NCBI RefSeq assembly: GCF_018691265.1
Contig: NW_024881329.1
Location: forward strand, 3,968,001 to 4,032,000
Reading direction: 5' to 3'
From: Tyto alba
Taxonomy: Eukaryota; Chordata; Aves; Strigiformes; Tytonidae
DNA: 64,000 nt
The translations under genes were made by a program, and so were the position numbers. Shown one piece after another: positions 40,947 to 54,068 of the stretch; position 1 is the first letter of the stretch; every line of letters begins with the position of its first letter. A model generated the notes under the pieces. That model saw only the letters and a list, made by a program, of their open reading frames with translations. It was not told the origin of the DNA and ran no database searches.

Positions 40947-41067
40947 TGAAAAAAAGCCCGACGTTTTTAGATGTGAACACAGGACCCTTCATCAGGACCA
41001 GCAGCTTTGCTGATGAGCTTGACCTGGAGGGTGAGACCCTGTTGACCCCAATAACTCACATCTCACA
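40947..41067 (+). CDS. KCNQ1: KCNQ1 exon 11: linker leading to helix B
   Basis: The exon is 121 bp, entering in phase 1 and leaving in phase 2. The acceptor is TTCCTCACAG and the donor ACA|GTAAGT. With the last base of exon 10 it begins [20 protein letters not shown], then [20 protein letters not shown], with the final Gln codon split into exon 12. The second half matches human ([21 protein letters not shown]) closely, while the first is altered (human [20 protein letters not shown]). It stops just before helix B, the second calmodulin-contacting helix. CACAGTAAGT could also be cut one base later, but this boundary gives the human length. Confidence 0.96.
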
Positions 41068-44000
41068 GTAAGTCAAGGCTATTGAGTTGTGCATTAGTTG
41101 ACTTAGACAAGAGAAGCCAATGCAGGTGGGAGGAGCTGAAATATGGAGCTGATAGGGCTATCTCAGATATTTGTGTCAAACTCTTTTTACCTTGAAGTTG
41201 GTAGATACTGTTCTGAGTGCCAGTAAATCTTCATGTTGACCTAAAGACAAGTTCACTTGGCTGTGGCACAAGGCTTTAGTTTGTAGCTAATGCCTCTGGG
41301 CAGCTGGTGGTTGATAGCTGCAAGATTTTCACGTGGAGACAACGTGTGGGAGTACTTGCATGTTGAGAATTATATTACTCCCTCCGTCATTTTCCAGTGG
41401 AATAGCTGTAAAGTGCAAATTTTTAAATACTACTTAGATGAAATACCAGCCTTTCCATTTCAGCAGCACCTTCTCCAATGGTCAAATGATGGTCTGCAGT
41501 GGAAGAAAAGATCTGTTTTGATCTTTATCACTGCTTTGTGGTATATAAAAATGATCTGAAATAGACCTGCGTTTTTTTGGGTTTTTTTCCTTTTAAAAGA
41601 AGATTTTCCACATGTCTTTTATGCTAAAATGTTATTTCCGCATAGTCAGATTATTCTAAAAAACTGAGAATTGCAAAAGATTTTGATTCAAATGCCTTTA
41701 AAAAAAAAAAATCCGTCATTGTTTAATTCAAATGTTTATTATTTACCATAGTAGATGTGTGACAGTATGTCCTCTAGCAGAGGAATGAAACAATTTTTCC
41801 CCCTCCTATTCCTAGAAATCTGAGGATTTCTGCAGTGAAACCACAGATGAAAATTCTTGGCATGCTTGTATTTCTGAGGTACAAAACATGCAGAAATGCC
41901 TGCTGCCAATTTTCAGGCCTTCTTCCTATATAGTATAAATAGCAGAGATGTATGAATGTACTTTTTATAGCCACTTTAGAAGGGCATTTTTTAAAAAAAG
42001 TAGGTTTGTGGGGAGTATTCCCTGCCCCCAAGCAGAAGGACGTGCATTTTCAGCTAAATCACCTAAATGTACATATATTTGTTGTGCAGATGATTTAGGA
42101 GACTTGTATTCTGGAAGATTTCATAGTGGCACAAGCAGGAGGAGGAAGTCATAAATTTCCTCAAGGCTTAGACAAGAACAACGGAGCAGCAAAACCAGAT
42201 CTAGAAGTTTCCTTTGTGTAGCTTTTTTTAAACTTTAGTTTACCACAACATTGCAGGCTTTCTTTAAGAGAAATAAGCTTTGTTGCTAGGAGTTTTCATT
42301 AACCTTTTTGGATTTGGGAATGATTTAGTTATTTCTCATTGCTACCTTTATTGATACTTTTCGAATAATAAGGTGCTCTGTAACTTTTAAGTCAAACTTC
42401 TGTAGCAGCTGAGATTATTCTTTTTTTTTTTTTTTTTTTGTCTGTGAACTACTTGGGGGAGACCTTAGGATATAGGTAATGTGTATCAGCTGAAGAACCT
42501 CACCAAATTAACACCCTAGTCTTTCAGTAACTTATATATTTCTCTTTTACTTCCTTAATTTTTGATTGTAACCTTTGCTGAAATCTCCCTTAGGTTGCTC
42601 TAGATCATGAGTGATGAGATGGTACAAAACATGTCCCCCAGTATGGCTTGAATTGGGTCTCTGCAAGGGTGGAAGAAAATGAAAGTCATTGTTTCTTTTA
42701 AGACTTTGAGTTTAGATTCAAAACTGGGTAAATTGGAGTAAATGCAAAACTAGATAAAGTGTTAGTCGAAAGGTGTCTCTTTAAAGTACGGGTGCCCAAA
42801 TGTTGTAGAGCCTGAGAGCTGTTGGCTTAGAAGTGCATTTACTTTGTATGTAGTTTATTAGAAGGCCCAAAACAGTGCCACTTCAGCCTATAGATACAAG
42901 GGTTTGGGAAAAAGTTAGTCAAAGTCCTGTCTTGTGTAATGTCAGTTAGAGTATTGTACCCAGGTAAGAGATATTCCCAAATATTTTGAAATGAAAACCA
43001 TTCGAATGCTTGTTTTGCTGTTGGGTTGTGCGTTTGAGGTGGCTGAGAAGCAAGGTGTTGCGCTGCCTTTCACTGGGTGCTCACGTTGCTGGGTGCTGAA
43101 GACCAGTCACTGTCTGTGAATTATTTAGACAAATGCTTCTTTTTTCATTCTTCATTTCAAAGTCCCAGGGAACAAATATTTATGAGCTGGTTGCACATAT
43201 TAGTAGGATGACCTGCATGTTAGACATGTGGGCATAGAATTAAGGATCAAATTTAGAATTGTGCAATAGGTGTATCTCTGTGCAAAGGCACGTACTAATT
43301 TTCTGTTATAATAAAAGTGGTTAGTCACTTCAGATCCGTATCTCTGTGTGTTTTTAGTTCAGGCTTGAAAGTTATGCTGTGCCTGAGAGAATCTAGGATG
43401 AATTATTTTGTTCTGATGGCCTCAGTTGTGAAACATTGTATTTCCTTAAAGCCATCATATACACAGTATGATCGCTCCAGATTTGTTGATAAGGAAATAA
43501 GCAACTGTATGCAAGTCTAAACCCAAGTATTTAACAAAAATACAGCACCAGCTATGAAAACAAATTAGTATGGAAAAGTCAAATTAAGTGCAAATATCTC
43601 TAGTTTCAGGTCTTAAAAGCAATTCATACTCTATCAGAGGAACAGAAGCATGAAGACAGTTTCGGAAGTGGAAAAGTAATATAAAACATTTGATCCAAGG
43701 ATGCTTGGATTTGGGATTCATAGAACTATTTCCTGTTGAGTTATATATTTATTGCAACATATGAGTTGGCTTATCCATAAACCACAGAAAGGTGATTCCA
43801 GAATAAATATTAAGTTTTCAAAGTCATAAATATTACACAGTTAATTGGAGACATGCAACTGGAAAGTGACTTTTAGTTGACAGCATGAAAAAGGTTTTCC
43901 TTTGACAGGTAGTGTAAATCTGACAAGTGTGGGGTACCTACTGTGTTACTGACAGGCAAACACTTGGCATTGTTGTGGCTTAAAAAAGAATGAGGGTAAG

Positions 44001-47000
44001 TTTGTTGTCTCACTTGCATTAGACCATGGAAGGAAAATGCCATCTTTCAGCCCTTATGACAAACGGCTTTAGGCTTCTAGGCCTGAAGTCCCCTTTAAAT
44101 TGAATTTCAGTGCCATGCTTGTTTATGCAAAAATTATTCTCTTTTTGTAGATGTAGGTGCATGTTCTCACGGAATTTAACAGGACTGGTTTTGTTGTCTA
44201 ATAATAAAAATGCAGGTGTGGGTTTTTTTGGCAGGACATACTTCTGGCTGTATTTTAAGTCTGTTTTGAAATAAATACTGTACTAAATGTAGCCCTGTTT
44301 CTGTGGAATTAGAAATGGAAAATCGTTCATGTGAAAAGATTACTGTACCAGTTAATCACTTGTCACTACCACTTTGAGGAAACAAAAATAGTAATAGGAG
44401 CACTTTGAGACCTGTCGTTCAAACAGGAAAGTGGTTAAAATGTCATAGAAAAAACAGATTTGCAGCAGGTGCATGCAGAAATACGGAATAAAATAGCAGT
44501 GTGTGGAAAAGTGACTGTGCTCTTCCTTCTACACGAGAAGTCTTTTAAGCAGAAGATGCAGATTCAAGCAGAGCAAGCTGCGTTATTAGCTGTTACAGAT
44601 CTCACCTATAAAATGCACCATAGCAGTTTGAAGAATGCAGTACACAGTGTGTTGGTTGAGATAAGACTTGTCACTTCAGTGGTTTGTTTAATGATTGTTG
44701 TGGTCTGTTCTGTTGTAAAAGTGAAATAGGAGACTAGGCTCTAGCAGTACCGCACTTCTCCTTTGGACTCCTCACTTTTCTTTCTCTCTAATCAGTGCAT
44801 TCCAGTATAGTCTCCTGTCCCCTGTTTCACTTTTTGGGTCTTCTGTTCTATTTGCCTTTTACAGCAGTGGAAAATCGATGCTACTTGTAGCTGAGCCTCA
44901 GCTACCAGGAGGTTCTTTCCCTGTGTTTGTATAAATGTTTCATTTCAGCACTTCTTTAACTTTACATTTGGCATTAGCTGAAGTAGCAAAAGAAATTAAT
45001 GCAGCTTCTAAGCATACAAATGAGAGGGAGAGGGAGAAGAGGTGGGTGGAAATGAGCTGAAAAAGGTAGAGTAGAAAACAGTGAACAACTCTCAATCTGA
45101 TGTATCTTTATATAAACATTTCTCACCTCTTCAAAGAAGTTTAACGGGAGCTCTGGATTCTCTGTGAATCTTTCAGAAATGCTACTGAATCAAAACCAAG
45201 TTCATGTCTGTTATTTCTAGTTTGCCATTCTGGGCGTTCAGCAACTCATTAGACAGTGCTTTGCTTAATCAGTTCTGATGTATAAATGTTTGGTATTTCT
45301 TTCTGCTTCTTAATAAGAATAATTTTTTTAGGGAAATACTATCTCTAAATGTGTTGTAAGTTGGTGCAGAAGTTGAAACATAAATCAAAAGTCATCTCTG
45401 GAAACTGTATTTAAACTCCCTCTACAAAAAGTAGCTTGATTTTTCACAAAGTTTAAAGAAACTAGGGGGACCCCTTGAACAACTCATACCTAGTTGTATC
45501 ACCTTGAATATCATACCAAACGATTTCTCGCTGTCATAAGGCTACGTAAACCAATACACTCTCTAACTATGCAAATTGCTGGCAAAATTCTTGATCTGTA
45601 AATTGTGAGTATGGTATTACTTCACGTGTATCTTTCTAACTTTTTTATTTGAAAGAACTACTGTGGATCCAGCTGACTTCAGGAAATATAATTCTTGCTG
45701 AAGGCAGTTGCTATCATTGCACATTTGTGATCCTATTACTGTCTATATGGTCAAAATAACAATAATCCTCGATGTTTTAATGACTCTTCCCCACATTCCG
45801 TGTACCTCGTTATTGGGGTGTTGAAAATAGATTTCATTAGTTAAGGATTGGTTTTGTCAGTATACATATAAAATAATTTTTCAGTGGAGGCTTTCTTGGA
45901 TTGGCAAGCTGCTGTGATCTTAGATTTAATAGAGTAGGCTTACACTAAAATAAAGCATTAGATTAAAAACAAAAAGCACTTCATTTTTGTTACTAAGTGT
46001 ATTTCTATCCTGACAAAATTGTGTGTGGTTGTGACATCAGCTTTATCTTCTCTACCGTCTCCGTCTGCCTTGGATGTGGTAGAGAGCCTGTCAGGCATTG
46101 TATTAGGAGTAAATGGGAGGCTCCCATTGTGGAGGTGTTTTTAAAAATAAATCCTTCTTTGTTAAACAGCATGCTAGATGAAATAATCCAGCAAACAAAT
46201 TTAGTGCTTTTTATTAATATCCAGATTAAGAGACAACGATAACAGATGGATCTTTCTGAATGATTTAAATGAATGCTTTTGAGCACTTTGAAATATAATT
46301 GAAATACTAGAAATCAAGTACACTTGTAAACACCGAGTGCAGTGTCCATGGTGCTGCAGTTAGCTCTGTCTTTTCTCGGAAATAATATTTTCATTCTTTT
46401 TTCTTTAAGATTTTAATTTAGTGTTCTATGTTTTAATTAGCAGCATAGAATTTGTTGGCATGAGTTATAACCACATTGCCTAGAACAAACAGTGCTGAAT
46501 GTGTTTTATAACTGTCTCTTCTGTTGGATTATCAGTGAGTGAAATTCCTATTTGCTTTGATTTGCCAGCTCATATTTTAAAAGATTCCTGCTTTTATCTT
46601 CCTCTTCTATACCAAAATGACCCTCTGAAGTCTGAGCAAATATTTCTTTTTCACTCTCGAGTGGCCAGATGTAACGGCTGACTTTGGCTGTCACAAGAAT
46701 TCTCTCTGAAACGCTGCTGACAATATTTAAACCGTGATTTGCATGGGGTCCATTTTATCATTAACGACAGGGCATGTTAGAAGAATAGCAGTGATAGCAA
46801 CTTGATATCACAGCAACAGTGATAGCAGAGCTTAATGTTCAGACATTGCTGGTTACTGCTACGTGCTGTCATTCCAGTCGTTTACTTGACTTGCCACAGG
46901 AAAGTCTTCAGTACTTGCTCTGTGCTGGGCAGCATCCCTTCTTCATTCGGCACGTTTCAGAATGTCATCAAACTCCCTTAGAAATGCTGCTTATAGTCTC

Positions 47001-47762
47001 TGCTGATTTAATAGTTTGCTAAAAAGAGGGAGCACTGTTTCCCTGGGTTGTTCCGTTTGGTATGGAAAAGCATCATATCCTGTGCTTTTTTTAGAAATTG
47101 ACCATACACTTGTCCATAGAAATTGACCCTAGAACTCTGGACATATCAGGAATCTGATTTTTCTCATCTATTCAGCTTCTTTGAGACACTTGAGGATATG
47201 AAGTGTCCCTAAAGGTGGTTTAACAAGCAGTCAGGAAAGTTCCTTTTCCAGAAGAAAACGCCAGAATAGTGGTAAATGAGACACTGTGATGATTTCAGTG
47301 TCATCATCCTATTCTGGTTTCTCATTGTAGGTTACATGGGAGGGGAGAAGATCTGCGGCAATCCACTCCTAAATATGGCTAATCCCTTAAGTAAGCACTG
47401 ATCAATGCAGTACAGTCTTCAGAAAGAACTCAAAGAGTCTCAGATTTAAGTTAAGAAATTATTAGTTTGCTAGGTAGCCCCAGGTCTAGGGGGCTGCGAA
47501 GCTTGTCTGCAGCTCAAGAGCTACGTGGTTGTAGTAGAGCAGGACTTAAGCAAACTTGCCTCTTGAATGTTGAAAGGCAAATGGATATTTTAGTATGTTC
47601 ATCATACTTTATAACAACTGTATTTCTGGATTATAGGTATTGGTACCAGCTGGAAGCACTCCCAAAACAGCGATGGCATTCCCACTGGGGAAGAGTTGGC
47701 TGAAGTTGACTGATTGTGTCTTCCGTGATACAGGCGGTTATTTATAATCTTTGTTTTTATAG
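41068..47762 (+). other. KCNQ1: Intron 11, first part, no gene recognised
   Basis: AT-rich sequence with only short frames (up to 89 codons here) that match nothing I know. It contains a poly-T tract (42421-42439). I looked for exon 12 (helix B, residues like KVIRRMQYFVAKKKFQ) and did not find it. Confidence 0.85.
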
Positions 47763-47863
47763 ATGGATTACCTGAGATGTGCTGAAGACTTGGGCAGATC
47801 TCCACGGTCTCTTATTTCACCCTCAACACCGCAGCAACCGAGCTGCTTCCGGCAGCGCAATAA
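47763..47863 (+). other. Exon-like, protein-like segment in intron 11 (unproven)
   Basis: A T-rich acceptor (CTTTGTTTTTATAG) is followed directly by ATG and a 34-codon frame beginning MDYLRCAEDLGRSPRSLISP and ending with RQRNK before TAA. A GTAATG donor-like site at 47864 overlaps that stop. The segment is richer in GC and CG than its surroundings. Joined to exon 11 (phase 2) it would run into TGA after about four codons, so it could act as a poison exon; in its own frame it could be a short exon of another transcript. The donor lacks G at -1. I do not recognise the peptide. Confidence 0.25.
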
Positions 47864-47983
47864 GTAATGTGGCTAACATCTGTCCCATGTGGTTACTTGT
47901 TTCTTTTATCTTTAAGGAGAAGTTCTTGTGTACTGTAGGTGGGTGGTTGCTTTTTTCACAGATTAGATAGCGTGTGTAGTTTA

Positions 47984-48052
47984 CATCTATAGATCTGAAG
48001 ACCAGAAGGGATAATTAGATCATCTCCTTTGATCTTGTAAAAGACGGGCTGT
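47984..48052 (-). mobile_element. Old CR1-like 3' fragment
   Basis: The stretch GATCTGAAGACCAGAAGGG, followed by an ATTAGATCATCTCC core and a GTAAAAGACGGGCTGTAG tail, resembles an older sauropsid CR1 3' end in antisense (a GGCCAGAAGGGACCATTAGATCATCTAG-like pattern that is very common in turtles). The copy is diverged, and the identification is by eye from memory of that repeat. It begins 120 bp downstream of the exon-like segment at 47763-47863. Confidence 0.5.
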
Positions 48053-50846
48053 AGCGCTCCATCGAGTTGAATGCAGCACTGCTGTGCTGTGTTCTTAATA
48101 TTAGCAAAAACATAATAAAAGAATTGTATTTCACAAGTTTAGAGAGTGAACAGGTGAAAAATTCAGGCAGGAACTTAGAGTTTGCAGTTTCATCTCTCCT
48201 TTTATTTTGTTTTAGCTTTCTATCTATTTATTTATTGGAGAGGGAAGTGCTATCATATACTGGTGCTGCTGTTTGCCAGAAGATAGTACTGGACAAATAT
48301 GTTCTGTGTTAGTAGTTACAAGCCTTTATGAAATAATATTCTCATGATCTTTTCTCCCTTACTACAAATTGTCACTGACGTGTTCAAGTACAGCATAAAA
48401 TTACTATTTGGCTATTTTATGTTACTGACATAGTATAAAAGTAATGTGTTGACTTTTCCTAGTGTACAAACAGTCTAGGCAGAAGCTAAGATAGCTTAGC
48501 TATTTCTTTTGTGTTGCAGATGAACGCTGCATTCCTTGGTCTCCAAGTGCTGGTTTACATCTTGATTGATGTTAAGTAATTAAACCAGACTCCAGCTGCT
48601 TAGTGATTCAGAAGTACAGGGCTCCTATGCTATAAAAACAACAAGCAACTCCCCACTTACTTTTATCATTATTTACTTTGGGACTTTGGGCACTATGCAG
48701 AATAATAAGTGCAAAAACTCTTTTACTTTGTTTTGGTTTGTTTTGTTTGAAGGGGGAAGAGACAATAAAAATGTCCCACTTTTATCTAGCATTTTCAAAA
48801 TTTAAACTTATGATCATCTTGCGTTAACTCCAGAATTAAAATTCAAAGCATATATAAACATTTTCTTAATGTTTTGAGAATGGAGGATGGCTTTACTTTT
48901 TGTTTAGATGTGGTGGATATACCAAAAGAAGTTAAAAATGACTAGTGTATAATGTGCACGCTTCTTCTGTTGGGAGTTACCTTATCCAATAAACGAGATA
49001 GAAATTTTATTTAATGGTTTATTTCATTACATGACAAATAATAGTTTCCTACTAAATATTCATGGTGAAGTTGTAAATTGTCATCTTTTCAAATAGCAGT
49101 TAAAGGAGCATACTTCAAAATCTACGGGCAACATTATGCCCACACATGCTGCATATACGGTGCTAAATGAGGGTGGCAAACAGACGTGGGTCTGGTGTCA
49201 CGGCTCCCTGGCAGGAGTCGGTCTGGTACCAGTAGAAGGTTGTAGGGATGCCTGTCAAGGTCGATATGTGCCAACCAAGAGACATAGCTGACCACTGACT
49301 TTTATTCCATGTGCACATACAAAGTAGTAAATGAGCATTTTTAGCAAAATTATAATTCTAATATTGATTGTTAGTGTTTGTAAACATATTTTTTTTTTTT
49401 GTATGAACAATGGATGTAGATGGGAGTGTAGTGACAGATATCTGTGGCTGTGTTTGGGGCAGACAGAGCTGGAAACCAACACAGCGTGACAAGCAAATAG
49501 TTTCTGTAACATATTTTTGACCTAATCATCTAATTCCAGGCTCAACTATCGAATCCAGGCATGGAACATTATGGTATTAAAAACCAATAGCACGTGTGAC
49601 CCAAGGGACCTTTGTATTTTAATACTTGGATAACATTTAATTTCTAATACGGTCTTGTGAGAGCATCTTTCGTAGTAAAGCGCATTACATTCCAAAAATG
49701 GAAATCAACAGCTGCTTTAAATACTGTTGAATAGTGCAACAGGGCAGCAATGCTGAAAGAAAATAGCTTTTTGTAACAGTACTAATGTACAGGGAAACAA
49801 TTTCAAAAGGTGTAAATGGGTTAGTTTACCTCCTGTAATGCTGTAACTGTTCAGGAAATTACATGCTACACATTCTGTGGGTAAAAGTGATCTGAAAATG
49901 GCTTAAACACGTTATTTGTACAAGTTGATTTTTTCCTATTAAGTTAATTCCACAGTGTTTTACAAAGATAAATATTGCAGTTGCAGGTTTTTTCACAAGT
50001 AAGTGCTGCTCCCAATATGGCCAGGACCTAGTTCAGAGTTAATGTAGTATTTTCCTCTTGCTGTACTTCTCTGGAAATCCTTTTACAGCACTGACACATT
50101 AAAGAGTTTCTTCTGTAGCTGCTGTTTCTGATCAGTATTGATGATTTTTTTCCGAAGTTAAAAACGTGATCAAGTATGCTTAACACCCTACTGATGTAGC
50201 AAAGCTTACTGTGATGGCAGAATTCTTTGAAACGTTTTGCCAAATCCAAGGCAGAGCTGTGAAACAGGGAGCTCTGCGCGTCTTCTCGGGCGCTGGATGC
50301 GTGAAATGCAGCATGCCTGGCCTTGGGCGCTCGCCCTGGACAGAGAGCCCGTGGGAGGTCATGGAGCTGTTGACTGAAATTTGCTTTCTTCATGGGACTG
50401 CAAGGACTGAAAATTGCTGTGATTTCACTCGGTGTCTCGGGGACTCGCTGTCATTCCCATGTGGAGAGCTGTACGCTTTGTTTTACTCACCACAGGAAGT
50501 TAAACTGGGAAAAGCTAAAGCATTTTGATTGTGTTGCAGACAAAATACCTTAAATACCTTACAGCAGTTGTCAGCCTGTTTGCAAACTAAAGCTAAGCAC
50601 CTGACTTGTTGCTCATGGTTGTGTTTTGGTCTGTGTTTTTCTCAGGTTCCTGTATCACACCCATTTCTGTGGTTACTGAGTGCCTCTTGGGATAAAAGTA
50701 AATACAGAAGCTAGGCATGGCTATGTCCGGTTACTCCTCCACATCTGTCTTTTCCGAGGAATGTGTTTGTGTTTTTTCCCTTTTTCTCCACATGCGAAAT
50801 GCATAAATATAACGTTGAAAGGGAAATGGAGCAGGAGGTGGTAACT

Positions 50847-50866
50847 GGGGGTGGGGGTGGGGGTGG
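50847..50866 (+). repeat. G5T repeat, quadruplex-prone
   Basis: Three G5 runs separated by single T, then GG. Short single-base loops would favour a stable G-quadruplex on the + strand and in the transcript. Confidence 0.85.
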
Positions 50867-53300
50867 TCTGTCCTCTTGTCCTTTTGCTCAGGGGCCTGCC
50901 CCACAACCAAGTCCCATCAGCCAAGTGTCATTGGTACAGAAATGTCACTGTTCCTGAAAAGGGGAGTTACTGGGAGTGGTGAGGATCCCAGGGACTTGAT
51001 CTTGTAGGAATTTTGGGCCTGTATGAATTCGGGCCTTAAAAATAAAGGCAGGGGATGTTCAGCGTGACACAGTGTGCTGCGGAGAGCTGAGGAAGCGAGC
51101 GGAGCACGGCAGAAACAACACTCGTTACGTGATTCTTGGTTTACAAGAGGTTGTCATGCCGCGTTTTGTGGGTGCAGTGTTTTTTTGAGGGATGGCACTT
51201 TCAGGCAGGCTAGAGCCATAATACAATGCAGGCTGTGTATGACTGGAAAATACCAGGGGATGCCAAAAATGTTTTGCGGTAGCTACAAAAGTTTAGTTTA
51301 TGTGCAGGAATATGAAGGGCAGTGAACAGAGAGCTGTATCTTGTGAGATCTCACAGTTGGAAATTACTTGTTTGTCTACATCTGACAGTAAGTTCACTTT
51401 GACGAAACCTTTAACGTGCAGGCAGTGAAGCTTATTTGAATTATGCCCATGATTACTTCTTTTCCCCCTGTAGTTGCAGCTATTACTCTGGAAAGCAAAT
51501 GAAACTTTTTTTTTTTTTTTTTTTAATCCATACATATTTAGACACAGGTTAGAATTTGAGAACAGATCATAGACACCAAAGTCATGCCAATGCTGCTGAA
51601 AATTCGACCCACATATGTATGGGATCTGATTTTTTTTTTAATAAATAAAAAATTATGAACAAATGGCTTTTTTGTTGTTGTTTTTAAAAGGTATTATTAT
51701 AGAAGTAAGTCTAGTATTGAAAAATTATTTTCTCATTTTTAGTTATTGAGATAACCCCAAAATATCACAACATTCCTTAATATTGTGTTAAGAAAAGTAC
51801 TAATTGAGTTCCAGAGCAACCAGTTTGTACTCACATTTGCCACACAGGCTTTCTCCATGCCAGGTAGCCTCTGCTCGGTGACTGCTGGACCCTACCTTGC
51901 TTGTTTAAAAGAGTGGGATTCAGAAGTGCTTGAAGTGAGCATAACTCTTCTCAAGTTGTAGGTTTGGTATGATGGACTTCACGGACGTTAGGTAGCAGTG
52001 AGTGGTTTGAAAATCCTCACCATCCATTATTTTAAAATTGATTTTAACACAGAATGGAAGCTTGTCTTGGGCTGTCCTCCCACAGATGGTGGGACATGCA
52101 GCGCAGGCTGTCAATTTTCCTTTTCTTAGCGACGTGAGCTGGCAGCACTGCTTAGCTGGCCACAGTCAGGGTTGAAAAACCGAAGAACCAGGCATTCGTT
52201 ACTCACCTAGGTCTGTAAGTCAGGCGTCAAATTCCCTCCGTTGCTGGATGTGAAGTGTTCAAGAGCTTTGTGTTGGGAGGTTGGCAGAGGTGAAGTGCAT
52301 CCTTTTCTTCCCCAGTTCTACATAAAGCCTAGGATGCTGAGCTGCCCCGTGTGTGTGCTTCCATTGTACTGGTCTCCAGAACTCCCACTCAGGATTTAGA
52401 GTCCTGCTGTGGCTGGCAGTATGCGTACAAATAACAAAAATGAGTCCTGTCTGGAGATGCTACGCTGTTCCTGTTCTTCCTGAAAAGGGACTGAGACAGA
52501 AAGCTCGGTTTGAAAGCACTACTCTATCTTAGCACAGTATTGAGGAAAGTTTGGCAAACTGGGATTAATAGACTGTATCATGGATTGTTGTTCTGCTGTA
52601 CTCATCTGTTTTTTAGAAAAAAATCACACTTTCATATTGAGAAATTCTGGTTCAGCAGCAGAAACACTAAATTATCCTCTTTCTTCCCTTTCCACCCTAT
52701 ACTCTTAGCCATTTTTCAAGCTGTGCAGCATTTAATGGTTCTTGTTATTACCTGTTCCACAGATTGAGTAATGCAGGGGAAGGAGGAAGTCAGATGCATA
52801 ATTAAACAGATGCTACAAAACTTCATCCATGTTCTAGCTGTGATAACTAAAAAGTTAAAATGCCAGTCATTATTCATCTTGTTGTTTAATTACTTAGTAA
52901 TTAATGTCTGAATTTCAACTCAGAATGTTTAGGTTTTGTGAGAAATGTCTTTATTGTGAAGGAAAGGTGAAGATTTGCATATGTGCTTTGTCCTAAAGGG
53001 TTTGCACTGTGCTTGCTGGTGTATATGGAGAACTATGTACATGGAAAGTACTGTACAAGAAATAGCTGTGTCTGAGTCCTAAAATGGCTGCTGGGACAAT
53101 AATGGAGGGATGCAACCACAGTGTATTTGTTCTTTAGTCAATTTAGTAAGTCCATCTGCTTTTTATTTAAGAAACCTAATCCAGTCCTGTCTATGTAAAA
53201 TTTTCAGATACTCATTTGGAATGCATTCATACCCACACCCTTTGTTACACTCTAAAATCTTGTTCTTTTATATTTTGGTGATGGTGTTGTTTTGAGTTTA

Positions 53301-53459
53301 GGTTTTTTTTTTGGTTTGGTTTGGGGTTTTTTTGTGTTTTTTTTTTTTTTGTTGTTTTGTTTTGGGTTTTTTTTAAAGGCTATTTGCAGGGGTTTTTTGG
53401 TGTTTTTTTTTTTTTTTGCTTTTTTTGTGGTTTTGTTTTTTTTTTTTTTTTTTTTTTAG
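53301..53459. repeat. Long T/G-rich low-complexity tract
   Basis: About 160 bp of T runs broken by G, with GGGG-T and GTTTT units and a terminal T run of over 20. The overlapping Phe-rich frames are artefacts of the tract. Confidence 0.9.
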
Positions 53460-54038
53460 GCCACCCACACACATGGGGGCACCTGCCAGGTCTTCAGGGG
53501 TACTTCCTTTACTCTGCAGGACTCTGAGGTTTTCTGTAAGTGTGCGTCTCATCCATTCATCATTATTACATCTTAATGTAGGTCTCAGGTTTGCTAAATT
53601 ATGTTAAATCACTTCCATATTGAAACACATGAATAATTTTAAATCACTGTGTGCTGCAAACAGCAGGATCAGATTATCAGAGCTCTTAATTGTTTCTGTC
53701 TTTCTGTCTGAAGGCTTTTGGTCTTTTACTGTAAATTATGAACTGACAAATAATATATACTATAGGCCTTGCAGCATTACCACCAATGGTGTATTTGAGA
53801 CACAGTACATCTAGGAACTCTCTCTTTTTCTGAGGGAAGCACCGTTTAAAGGTATAAACGTCTCAAAAAGCAGTTCAATATAGATAATACCTAATGGAGC
53901 TTGTAGTCATTATAGTTTGCAGATCCCCTGAGAGAAGAATGAATTATTAGAAATATCTGGATGACAGGAGTCTGTCATATGTTGAGGACTTTTTTATACA
54001 TGCAAGGTGTCCCTGTGTCAGAACTGAAAGAGAAAACA

Positions 54039-54068
54039 GAAAAAAAAAAATAAAAATAAAAATAAAAA
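54039..54068. repeat. (AAAAAT)n simple repeat
   Basis: Ten or more A followed by three TAAAAA units. Confidence 0.85.
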
